64,000 nucleotides of DNA. Source: Anisakis pegreffii (Eukaryota; Nematoda; Chromadorea; Rhabditida; Anisakidae). A program made the position numbers and the translations under genes. The stretch lies in the NCBI GenBank assembly GCA_035041965.1, contig JAPYMA010000051.1, forward strand, positions 85,953 to 149,952, in the 5' to 3' direction. Below the pieces are notes generated by a model, which searched no databases, was not told the DNA's origin, and saw nothing but the letters and a program-made list of their open reading frames with translations. Numbering within the stretch: position 1 is the stretch's first letter; every line of letters starts with the position of its first letter. Below are positions 53,665 to 64,000 of the stretch, piece by piece.

Positions 53665-56253
53665 CAGTAGATTGCTGATGAACTGCCGATCATCGTGAAT
53701 CTCTGCTGCGCTTTTATATCCAAACTTGATCACAAAGTTCATCAGGTGATACGATTTTTCTCATCACAAAATGATGGAAAAAAGGTTGCATGAGATTATT
53801 CACAAATTTCGAATGTGACTATCAAACGTCCATCAAAATTTTTAATGCTTTTCGCTTGATAATGCTGAAAGGGTGTTGCAAAAATGTTCGCATATTTGAA
53901 AGCTCACGGCACGATTCCTTTTTCGTTCTGATAACAGTCAATGGAAGAAATGGTTTCTTGAACAGAAACCAAACATTCATTCGACCAGTAACTAAATTTT
54001 ATCTGATAACGCTGATGCTTGTTTATAAGAGAATGATCTGATGAGCAAAAATGCAAGCAATTTCTCGCCAGAAAAGCGTAAAGAAATAGTTTTGAGATGA
54101 CAAATCAATCTGTGGACAAAGAAAAATTTCAGTTTCAAATTGCATTCGGATGGTTATCGTCACATAAACAGTTTGGCAGGTTTTAAAGATATTCCAGGAC
54201 AAAAAATTTTATCTGATAACGCTAATGCTTGTTTGTAAGAGAATGATCTGATGAGCAAAAATGCAAGCAATTTCTCGCCAGAAAAGCGTAAAGAAATAGT
54301 TTTGAGATGACAAATCAATCTGTGGACAAAGAAAAATTTCAGTGTCCAATCGCGTTCGGATGGTTATCGTTGTATAAACAGTTTGGTAGGTTTTAAAGAT
54401 GTTCCAGGACAAAAAATAGTGAAGTAATGGCATTGTGGAAGAACTATTATGAATCCTTCAAATGAAAATTTTTTATAACTTTTCAACCAAAAGTTCAACC
54501 AATACAAGCAAAACTGATGAGAAATTTCACCATAAGGGTTTGCATTCTGAAGTGTTTCCTTTTCATTTTTTATGAAAACTCTTTGATGACTCGAGAAATT
54601 TCCATTTTAACTTGTGAAACTTTATACTTTGCTGTCAAATAGCTAACTGTGAGCAATGCAGTGATTGTAAATTTTGAAAAATTGTTGACGTTTTGAAAAT
54701 CATTGCGTTGGCAAACTTGATTACGTGTAAATACTTGCAAATGAATTTGTTTTTTTTGTGGTAAAGTAAACTGTCTACATCGTTGCTCATCACATCGTAA
54801 TCGTATAACTATCCGCGTCATCACATAAAATGCACTCATTAATAGAAAAAACGTTTGATTTGAGTTCAAAAGATCACTTTTCCATTGACTGCAATCCAAA
54901 TAAAACAAAAATGCTACCATAAAATTAAAAATATGCGAACGTTCTTTTTTAGGTCTTTGAGCGTTATCGAACGATAATTCTACAGATCCTGGACTGACGT
55001 GCAATAGTCACGTACCTGTTGGTTAAAAAATACTATCAAATTGAAGAAGGTTCGCATGCAACTTTTTTTCTTTATTCCAACATATCTCCACTTCAACTAT
55101 GCACCGAATGCACTGTGAATGATGTTTGCATCACTCTCATAGGTATTCAGCGAACTGATATGAGTTGGTTGGTGACTTGATCAAAGCAGAAAAGTTGTCG
55201 TAAGATTCCAAGTACGCCAATAAAGTCGTGTTGAAGTCAAAAAATAGTACTTTTAATAGTATTGTATAATAACACATTTTTGAAGATGTTCATTCGGCAT
55301 AGCAGAACGTTTAAAATAATTGCAGAAATAAAACTTTTCGTAACTTGAAACTGTTGCATGCATACGATTCACCCAGACATACATTCGGTAATCTTTCGTT
55401 TAGCGATCATAGTCAAATTAGAATTTTTGCTTCATCAACTCAAAATCATAATACACTCGAGAAATGCTACTGTACAAACGAAATTTGAATACCTTTATTA
55501 CACGAAATTTCAAAAAAAAGTTCTTTACATCATACGTAATAGGACCGCAACGTCCACTCTAATTTCTAGCCGTCACATGTAGATGTATTATCAAACCATA
55601 TGTAAACAGTAATACCGCAGAAAAATGAGAATCAAAAAAATGTTTGAGAATTGAACGGTTTGAGGAGTTTGCAATGCAGATTAACGACTTCTGAGGTTCG
55701 ATTTTGTTATTGCCTAATATCTAAACGACTCAAAAGATTGGATATTTTCTTCCAAAAGCAGCAAACAATTTGAACCGTTCGGTATTGTCATTGTTTATAT
55801 TCAGCATTCGAAGATTCGTGTTTATTAGAACTCTGTGCCTTGTACCAGACCTGGCACAATTACCGACCAGTAGTCCCTTAAAATTCATGCACATTCAGTT
55901 TGTTGTTTACTTCACTCGAATTTCCAAACAGATTCATTATTTGAAACTGCAGCTACAACCAACTCTACAGCGACAACTGTACATTTCGTCCGGATAGTTT
56001 AATTTACGCGGAACGATAGACCTCACGAGGACAGTCCATTTCAGGCGAAGTAAATTTCACTAGCGGTATCTCTTAGATGTATAAGAATCGGTGTTTATAA
56101 GCAATGACCATTGACACTGTTCACAAAACACATCCAAAGCTTATGAGGATCAGGCAATACGCTGAATGTGTTCATGCTCGAGGGCATCTGTTCTAACACT
56201 GAGTTTTCAACATGTCAAATACTTTGGTCAATTTTTCACTCATGAATGAGTTC
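53665..56253. other. Spacer between the legumain-like copies
   Basis: It holds a 210-bp tandem duplication (53997-54416) and a 144-codon open frame on the minus strand (55004-54570) with hydrophobic stretches but no recognisable domain, start context or exon partner. Otherwise nothing is seen. Confidence 0.45.
53997..54416. repeat. Tandem duplication of a 210-bp unit
   Basis: The unit beginning TTTTATCTGATAACGCTGAT at 53997 is repeated from 54207 (GCTAATGC for GCTGATGC) and runs to GTTCCAGGACAAAAAAT near 54416. The copies differ at only a few positions over 210 bases, so the duplication is recent compared with the other repeats here. No coding function is apparent. Confidence 0.9.
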
Positions 56254-56706
56254 TCAAAGCCTCTTGCGGAACAAGATATACCCAAGAATGCTTTTTTTGA
56301 AGTTTTTTGCTATCTCGAATTCAGGATGGATCATACATTTCAAAATCATTTGCATGAGTTCGTAAATTCTTTTTCCTAACAGACTGATTCCGAATTGTTC
56401 ATGAAAAAGTAGCACGGGTCTTTGGCAGAGCAAATCTGAGTCTTCATTTCGCTTGCTCTTACATTTCTTCCGGAAACCAACAAGAAGATCCATGAAAAAC
56501 TGGAACGATATTTTCATTACAGCTTCGATAGAATGATACCCAGAAGATGGCTGCCACATCATATGCTGCATACGTTTATTTGTCATACACACATTGAAAT
56601 ATAATACGAGAAGTAGAGGTAATATCCAGATGAAATAGCATAACACACACAACTTTATTACTTGCGTGTGCAATGCCATTTCCTTTAAATAATATCTTTT
56701 CGGCAT
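56254..56706 (-). CDS. Hypothetical single-exon protein with one membrane segment
   Basis: An uninterrupted 150-codon frame starts at ATG 56706 (MPKRYYLKEMALHTQVIKL) and ends at TGA 56254. A hydrophobic segment, LCVLCYFIWILPLLLVLYF, lies at about residues 19-37; the remainder is mixed charged and hydrophobic with five further Cys. A frame of this length without a stop is uncommon in DNA this AT-rich, which is the main argument for it. I recognise no family, and it lies between the two legumain-like copies, outside the duplicated blocks. It may be an exon of a spliced gene, a degenerate fragment, or chance. Confidence 0.35.
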   Translation of the reverse strand: MPKRYYLKEMALHTQVIKLCVLCYFIWILPLLLVLYFNVCMTNKRMQHMMWQPSSGYHSIEAVMKISFQFFMDLLVGFRKKCKSKRNEDSDLLCQRPVLLFHEQFGISLLGKRIYELMQMILKCMIHPEFEIAKNFKKSILGYILFRKRL

Positions 56707-56727
56707 CGTTGTTCCATAACGGAACAA

Positions 56728-57564
56728 CTTAACGATGAATATGCTCTACACAAAAACAACTCATGACTTCTTGTGTGTACACAAAAAATACCATCTGTAA
56801 AAAGTGACCACAAATAATTGAACGTCTGTAAAAATGGAGGATACAATTACAGTCTATCTCCGCACATCTGAACCTCCCCTCCCCCTCCCCCAAAACCTAC
56901 ATCCAAAGGATCGTATGCAATGCGTGAATGATTATGAAAATGCAAATATGGCGTTCAATCGGAAACAAAGCGTCTCTCTTGGTTCTGCGAATGTGCTCTT
57001 TATGGATTAAAGACCCAAAGTCCAGACATTTTCATCTGTGGTGAATGAAGCTCATAATATTATGAGCTATGTGAGAAAATGTCGAAGAAAGAGCATAAGA
57101 TGTCCCCGCATAATTCATGGAACTTGGAATAACTCACGCAGAGTTTCAAATTCAACGCTAATGAAGCGAAAGAAGGTTGAAAATTATTTTCCTTAGAACC
57201 TACATTTGTGTGGATTATTGAGAAAGGCGGTTAAAAAGATCCACTTAAATTAACATGAGTAAGCTTCACAATGTTTAACTTCACAAATTATTTTCCGTAT
57301 TAAAACATTTCTGTTATCCAAAAAGAGCCAATACCCAGAAAGTCCAGACATGAGGAGATAGATTGCCCACCGAAAATTAAAAAAGCAACAATTCAGGCAC
57401 GGAATCATGCATATGGTACATCACTGCTGATGATATTCACGGTGATCATGCATGGATTACATGCTGAACAATGGTATCTAAATAACTGAATGCAGGATAA
57501 GAAAAAGGCTTTAAAATGGATGGCTTTATCACTGATTGATTTGTCAGGATGAAATCATTCGATA
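56728..57564. other. 3' flank of legumain-like copy B
   Basis: About 56810-56950 repeats the 3' flank of copy A (near 45600-45700). About 56960-57325 has no counterpart in copy A and looks inserted in B or deleted from A. From about 57330 the copies match again (CATGAGGAGATA) up to the last exon. Confidence 0.5.
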
Positions 57565-60500
57565 TTACTGACTAGTAATCCCTTGACAATGATCGACCAT
57601 TTTCTTAATGACAGCATCAACATTCACTCCTTCACTGCAGATGTTCGACAGTACTGATGAGTATTTACCAGCGTATGGATTCTGAAAAACAATCGAAATA
57701 TTTCAATATGAGGTTATCTTCTGGCCGGTTACTATTATAAATATACGAATCGAACTTTGCTATGGAGAAATCATTCAGCTTTACCGAAGCTTATTCGAGT
57801 GGATTTGCCACGAAATTTACCGAAAAAGTTTAAAGAAACATTCAACCCCATTCTATGTTAAATGGATGGATGATATTGTGTCATTCAGTTGACGCATAAT
57901 TGGTTGAATGATCAGAATCAAATGAAAAGATGAAATTGATTCACTTCGTGCAAATTGAAGCACTTCTGATGGAATGCTTCGAGTATTTTAGAATGACATT
58001 CCGGGTGCTTTATAGGTCCGCGTGGAGTGTTGAGTACGCGTTGCTGTTTTTCTGTGGTGTTGAATAGCTTGAATATCAATTCCTTCATGAATTCGTCCAA
58101 ATATTGACGTTTCTTAAATGATCGATATTTTCAGTTGCAATTTTCAACTGATTAATTATGGAAGCTATTCTGAACAGAGTGTCTACATTCTCAGTCACTG
58201 CTTCGTCACTTTATTCATAATGAACAAATGAAGAAATTATCCTTGTGAAACGGAAAAAAATTAATAGCCCAGAAATTGCTCTTATTCGTTCTTCATGACC
58301 ACGCTGGCTAAAAAACACTCAAGGAAATTGATAAATAAAAAACATACTTTCTGTGTCTTGATATCGACTGGTTTTTTCAGTTTACCGGGCTGTTGTTGAA
58401 GCACATGAGGACGTGCATGCTGCGTCAGATCGATAGGTTTTTGTATCTTTTGCTTCAATATACAATCGCTGATATTACTGCTAATACGTGGACATTACAA
58501 TTGCTCAACATAGATCATTGAACTACTAAATAGTACAAATATTCAATGCAGAACTAAAATTTACGGTTTATGCCTCGTAACGTGAAAAATATAGTTTAAG
58601 CTATGAGATGTATTTTAGCTTTGAATTTTGCGAGCATTCACAAAGTAAACATCTCTCATATTTTGGAGTTATGATGGGGTCTGTGCGACACCTGAATAAC
58701 CTTTGTCGTGTCAGGACCACTTGACTATGGTTTTTCACTTATTACGTAGTGGTCCTGTCAGGCGTTCATGAATTTAGCGGCAATGTTGCAAGCAATTTCT
58801 GTCCATCTGCTCAACCGTTGAGACTTGACTGGATATGTGGTATCATCCGGAGGATCTTTTCCATCCTCATTAACAACGATTGGCAACAGAAATAGGATTT
58901 CCCATTTCAACAATAAGAGTTTATGAAATTCCCTATCAATAACAACCAAATCTTTGATGTCAGTGGTGCTGATATCGCTAAAACATTGCAGCAAAGCCAT
59001 CAAAATATGGCCAAATCGAATGAGAAAAAGGAGCTGGTTCAGTAACAGCAGTGGTTTTGCGTGAAAGACATATTGCAAAGTTTAATTATACTTTGAGAAA
59101 TGAAGCTGTCTGGCTCCATGTCGGTGGCCATCCTTGGAACGCGGCAACAGGTTCATCCGCAATCGAAAGATCACCATATCGTGATACAGTAGAGGATGAC
59201 ACCTTATTATAAACAGTATTGAATTGTTCATCCAGAGTTTTATTGTACCCAAGTGGTTGCTGAAATCTTTCAGAAAGTTCAATGTGTAGAGCAAGTATGA
59301 TGAAACTGAATTAGAAACAGCCGTAATGAACTGGAAGCATGTTATAATCAGTTCTAAGTCCTGGAAGTGATAGAAAATATTTCATTTTTATTGACACCTG
59401 CTGATGAAACTGCAGTGGTGGGCAATAATGGGCTATTCGCTATTCTGCTACCAACAAAGGGAATTTAACTAGTGCCGCGACAGGTCGTTACTTTGCCGTG
59501 TAGCAGAAATTGGTAGTGATAATTTCGCTACAATAATTTTTTAGCGGCAGAAAACGGCGATCGCTGTGATTGCCGTTTAGCAAGCTCAGGACTAGGAAGC
59601 AATTTCAAGGGAGGAGAAGGAAAGTGAGAAAAACTAGAAATTCTCCATTTGCTCATAGTCACAATCAACTGTCGCGGCTAGCGTGAAAAGCCAGCATGCA
59701 AAGAAGGTATTACTTAAATCATATAGAGATGGTTGAGCAATGGGACGATAGTGTACTGGTGTAACGCTGGGCTTTGGGGATCCGATCTGTTCAAAAGGCG
59801 TGAGTTCGTTTCTGCGTTGGTCCAAAATCATTGACAAAGTTAGATCTCATTTTAAGCGAAATGGCGACTAACGAAACTGCTTCTTTCAACAGCCTGCCCA
59901 CCATTGCGAAATTGCGTTTATCACTGACCCATAAGTTATCCGATAGGACCAAAATCGTTTAATCAAACCTACCGTATCCAAATCATGCAACCAACTCTTC
60001 GCAAATTCCGTTGTTAAGCAAGGAAGATCAGTCATAGCACACTCAGTCTCTTGTGATTTTTGTTCAGTATTTGATGATGTGATCGCATAGACTAAACGAA
60101 ATATGGAGGTCACTTCAAGTCATGAAGTCGGTACAGGTCAGTTCTCATTTGATTGGTTTTTCATTCTATTCATCTGATTTCTTCGAGAGGGAAAGTTTGC
60201 TTTTCTCAGCTTTGAGGAGAAGGTTTTTTTGCAACAAGGTTTTTGTTCAAGGGCAGACTTGTGCGGTAAACGGATTTTGTTGAACTTATAGCTGGAACCG
60301 AAAGTGCTGTGTGCATTTATTGTTGACTGACGGTGAGATTCGCTAGAATATCGATTTTGCTCCAATTTGAGATTCGAAATAACGCAAAATTATGTTACGT
60401 TAGAATAGAATTTGCTTACCGTTTGTTTTCTGTTAAAACTGTGTTCGGTAACTTTGCGGAATAAAGTGATTTTTTTTTGAACATAACGAATATTGGCTCA

Positions 60501-63160
60501 GTCTGAGGGGCCCCAGAGGCTCACATATATTAAAGGTAACGTACACCTCACAATGCTCCAAAATTTACTGGCATGATTTTGATAGACGACTCGACAATTT
60601 TACGTTTGGAGTCCGAAAATTCGAGCTGCTTGGATGTACTTTGCAAACTGCCGATTTCAGAAATGAACTGTCGGTTACGAAATAATTCTAAAACTGGAAA
60701 GCACAGTTCCACTTCCGATGTGGCTCCGAAGTAGATTGAAACTATTCGAATGCTTAGACGGCGCGTACCGCTGATATTGCTAGGCAGGATTCCTTCAAAC
60801 ATTGAACCGCTGTAATGTGCATCCACATAGATCGTGGCTTTGTTAAATTGTTTCCTCTCTTTCATTCTTTTCAGTGATTGTGTCAGATCATGTGCAGTCA
60901 CCTGAAAATGAATCGATTCATCGAATAAACACTTTTCTATGAGGTAGGAATAAACTTTTATTCCCATTCACGGTCATATTATTAAACAAAGATGATATTG
61001 GTGGTCATCTCAGCGTGACGTTCTAGTGATAAGTTACCAGGTTAGTCAAAAAAGCATTTATTGAACTGCGGATTATTTGGATGATATGTGCAAATGCTGC
61101 CATATTACACGGCTATTAAACAGCTCTAAAGTTTTGAAAGTCCGGTGAAAGCAATGCTGGATACTGTTTGAATCGAAAAGTGTCCGGATCTTGAGCGTAA
61201 AACTGAGTATAACGTTGGAACCAAGTGTTACCCTAAGCCTAGGAGAAAGGGAAAGCCAAAGCTTAGGCTCTCTTGATCTAGGTCAAACCTTCTACTTTTT
61301 GGCACTTTAACACGAGCCCTTTCGGAGCGTTAATTGTGTATTACAAAATATCCACGGTTTGGGTGTAGTGTTAGCCAAAAAAGGCGATTCGCAGGAAAAT
61401 GTTGATAACGACTGGTGTAGAACAAATTATAGAAGAACTGTTCCTGTTCTCAACTACTCTACTTCGTTTTATTAGGTTCCCGTTCGATAAATTTTTGATG
61501 AAGCTAGTTTCTGTATGGGGACTAATTTCACTTTCAGGAAATCATGATTACGAAAGGTCGAAATCTTTAGTCTTCCCCTGCCCGACATTTCCTTCAAGCT
61601 TGATCCCTTCAAGTTTTTCTAACCCGAGTGATTGAAGCCACCATAGATGTCTTATTGTGATCGCCCTTCTGTTCAGTTCATGACTGGTTTGCTTAAAAAC
61701 ATCGGAAACAAATGATGCAAAAATTTGAGCGTTGGTGAGTGCGTTGGGCACGACAACACTCCTTTCATCTGTCTACATTTACTAGAATTGAGAATCGAGA
61801 ACGCAAGTTCGGGAGAATCAATCATTTACCATATTTGATAAGCCAGATACCAATGTACCATCGCTTGTTGACAAATTTGCAAGGACTTGGAAGTTTCAAA
61901 GAAGCTTGAATATTGAGTTGGAGTTAACCGTTGGCGAGTATTTCGAACAAAAGAATAAAAAGTGTCCTGATCGAGCTGACGCAACAGCCATAAATTACTT
62001 CAAGTGGTTAGGGAGAATAGTATTCCAGAAATTTCTCAATTTCTCAATCCTAGAATCGGATTTCAGTCCCGGAATGGAACAATGATCATAAACTGAAGAC
62101 AAAGCACTAGTGCTCACAAAAGACGATGCAAGAGCGATGACATTACGAAATTGTTGTTCACTGCTCCCAAAAAATGAACACCGAAATTGGGCTAATGTAT
62201 AATGATTAACCCACTCCTTGCCGCTTGATCACTAAACAACACCTTACTGAATATGAGTGAACTGGAAACGATTTCAACAAATAAAGGTGGTGAATAATCA
62301 AAAATATGTAAACATCGAAACGTCTGGGACTTCTCAGAACATGAATTTCGAGGTTGAGGTTCTAAATTCGTTAATGTTTCCATCCTGTGCAAACATTAAC
62401 GGGGAGCGTATGAAGAGAAGTGATGGAAAATTCGAATGCACCGGTGGGAAAAATTCCCGGGACATTTCGACTGATTTAGTAGCAACAAAGCAGGAACTGG
62501 AAACAGTTTTTCGATCAGGTTGTTATGAAAAACCAAAAGTTATATGATGAAGGAAGCTTTCTCGGTCTAATTTGTCACATGTTCTGTTCAACGTTGGATA
62601 CTTAAGAAAATTGCTATATAACTGTGAACTGAGTCGTCTTATCGACTAAGCAAGAAGATTGAAAAAGGCATTATTTGCGCTCCATTTGGAGTCTGATGTT
62701 TGTGACTGCTTTGTATGAACACATGTGACATCAGCTGTGGCTGTGTTTGATGAAATGCTCGTTAGCCCACAGCCATTGGCAAATCAGCCAGTGACCCATT
62801 TCAGATATGATTATATCTCTGTGATCCTTTCCAAAAGACAATTGCGCTCATTGAAATTATAGAATTCTTTGGAAAGGAGGTTGTTCGAAACATCCATCGA
62901 ACTATAAAATGACATACATGAGCAATAACTGAAAGTGACAAATCCGGACTCTCCATAAGCTGAGATGAAAACGAATATATTGTCCTCTTCAGTGCTTCTT
63001 AGAACTCGTCCGTTCCCACCTCTTACTGCATTCGATTTCCCTTCCAGTATTGCGAAGAAATTCCGCGTATTCATATGCAGTTTCTTATAATCAATTATCA
63101 CCGCTTGATGAACATCTCGGTCGTACTCTTCGTTGTATAATTGATTATAATATGGCATCC
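57565..63160 (-). CDS. LGMN: Legumain-like protein, peptidase family C13, catalytically dead, copy B (5' end outside window)
   Basis: Visible exons on the minus strand are 63160-62918, 60901-60769, 60091-59973, 59259-59092, 58477-58348, 58112-57945 and 57681-57565 (stop). They match copy A exons 4 to the end in order, and most have the same length. Landmarks: RNFFAILEGKS, FVFISAYGESG, TIYVDAHYSGSM, VYAITSSN, STVSRYGDLSI, ECHSKILEAFHQKCF, YSSVLSNICSEG. The catalytic His position is Tyr (AYG) and the catalytic Cys position is His (DAH), so it is also predicted inactive. The signal peptide and exons 1-3 would lie beyond 64000. Oddities: exon 4 has one base more than in copy A before the donor, putting it out of phase with the next exon as modelled; the exon 7 acceptor used in copy A has changed from AG to AC, and ATTTCAG 24 bases further in, still in frame, would serve instead. 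It could be a working but diverged gene or the start of a pseudogene. Confidence 0.75.
58758..58865 (-). CDS. Possible alternative terminal exon of legumain-like copy B
   Basis: A 36-codon frame (DGKDPPDDTTYP to AAKFMNA plus TGA) follows AATGAG and begins in the phase in which exon 7 ends at 59092. It corresponds without indels to 47210-47317 in copy A. In copy B the same frame also stays open for about 70 codons upstream (FSDISTTDIKDLVVIDREFHKL), whereas copy A has stops there. Confidence 0.3.
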   Translation of the reverse strand, partial: DGKDPPDDTTYPVKSQRLSRWTEIACNIAAKFMNA

Positions 63161-64000
63161 CTGGAATACAATCAACTAATTGTAATCAAAATGTGTGACA
63201 TTAAAATCTCAGTCGATGATTCGTGAGAGTGATCATTTAATGATAAAAAGCCAGAGCTCAAAAAAAACGGCGGGTATTGTCCGGAGCGGCGAACCAGCAC
63301 GGAAAACGTTTCTGAATTTCGAGCTGTTTTTTGATCGCAACTGAGTGGGAATGATATAGTAATATCAAGGTTGAAAATGTTTGCAGTCCGTCGATTCTGC
63401 ATTCGAGGTGGCACATTCTCATCACGAAAGACATTAGAGTTGTCCACAGTAGGTGTCATTCTTTCAATGAGTTTACCACTTGCTCATTTAGTTAGCCTCA
63501 CTTTTAAAATGGACCGCTATGAGAAAGAGATAATACTTCGCAGATTCCTCTCGGATAGCCAGCAACATCCCTGGGTGCATGAGAGATGTCGCGTAACGAC
63601 AGTTTGCCTATGGACACATTGCCTAACGGATAGTTTGCCTGAATTACGGCTTTTAAATGGTTATTTCGCCTAATAGGCAAAACTGTTTCTTAGGCAAACT
63701 GTCCGTTGGGCAAACTGTCCGTTAGGCAATGTGTCTTCAATCAAAATGTCTTTAGGCAGATTGACCGGTCACGGACCCTGGCAACCGGCACGATATATTA
63801 CTGTGAGTTGACGATCCAGTACTGGCATTAAGCATTCGGGATCGGCACTGACGCAAAGGCTTCTTACGACAAGGATAATTTTCAGGGCAACCTTGTTGTA
63901 GTAATATTGATCCTCACGATATAACATGTTTTTATCGAACATAATGTGACTGATTACGACATAGATGTAACGAATTTCGACTTACTCCATAATTTCATTA
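63161..64000. other. Intron 3 of legumain-like copy B, running off the window
   Basis: 63161-63470 matches the same intron in copy A (51396-51690), then the two diverge abruptly. Beyond it lies a palindromic repeat (63595-63765). The remaining bases show no exon that I can match to exons 1-3 of copy A, so those should be further right. Confidence 0.5.
63595..63765. mobile_element. Palindromic GCCTAACGGACAGTTTGCC repeat element
   Basis: The motif TTGCCTAACGGA-AGTTTGCC and its complement occur several times. GACACATTGCCTAACGGATA... at 63613-63639 pairs with 63709-63735 at 26 of 27 positions. The centre, near 63675, contains the palindrome GCCTAATAGGC. The layout of short motif copies in opposite orientation around a palindrome suggests a small foldback or MITE-like element. 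It sits in intron 3 of legumain-like copy B. No protein is encoded. Confidence 0.65.

Noticed and set aside
54570..55004. 144-codon minus-strand frame with hydrophobic stretches
   Set aside because: No recognisable domain, no splice-compatible neighbour and weak coding character; not strong enough to call a gene.
59735..59825. tRNA-like sequence with A-box-like TAGTGTACTGGT and a partial B box (GAGTTCGTTTC)
   Set aside because: Acceptor and T stems do not pair, so it is not a tRNA gene; at best a decayed tRNA-derived fragment in an intron of copy B.
1..64000. CRISPR arrays, bacterial operons, rRNA genes, prophage
   Set aside because: None seen; the gene structure is eukaryotic throughout.

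Overview
This is eukaryotic genomic DNA: AT-rich (roughly two thirds A+T), with spliced genes whose introns mostly end in the nematode-type acceptor TTTCAG. The gene families point the same way: a PiT phosphate transporter duplicated in tandem, a short tau-tubulin-kinase-like protein kinase, a CHP/PBO-1-type calcineurin-B homologue and legumain-like proteins. I read it as a nematode chromosome segment. Several introns are several hundred bases long, so the genome is less compact than that of Caenorhabditis. I cannot name the species.

Layout. 1-153 may hold the last exon of an unknown gene. 2256-3708 (+) encodes an EIF1AD-type RNA-binding protein in 4 exons, 216 aa. 11221-14033 (+) encodes a CHP1-like EF-hand protein in 7 exons, 191 aa. 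22006-28885 (+) and 33051-37402 (+) are two tandem SLC20/PiT sodium-phosphate symporters (15 exons, 567 aa; 12 exons, 513 aa). 40026-41010 is a five-unit diverged tandem repeat. 42123-44591 (-) is a TTBK-like kinase in 5 exons, 353 aa. 45991-53664 (-) and 57565-63160 (-, 5' end beyond the window) are two tandem copies of a legumain-like (peptidase family C13) gene. The large spaces between genes hold no gene I can support, only short repeats and hairpins.

Most unusual content. Both legumain-like copies keep the C13 fold and the C-terminal domain but have lost the catalytic His and Cys and the residues of the Asn-specificity pocket. They look like secreted, catalytically dead 'pseudolegumains' that were then duplicated. 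The same intron in both copies carries a different inserted element near the same point: a GC-rich block in one, a palindromic repeat in the other. The PiT pair shares identical lengths for seven exons but differs in the central loop and in two 5' introns.

The genes do not form one pathway. EIF1AD is a nuclear/translation-related RNA-binding protein, CHP proteins serve Na+/H+ exchangers, PiT proteins import phosphate, and the kinase and pseudolegumains belong to families often expanded in nematodes. All exon models come from reading open frames, splice sites and remembered family features; no alignment was computed.
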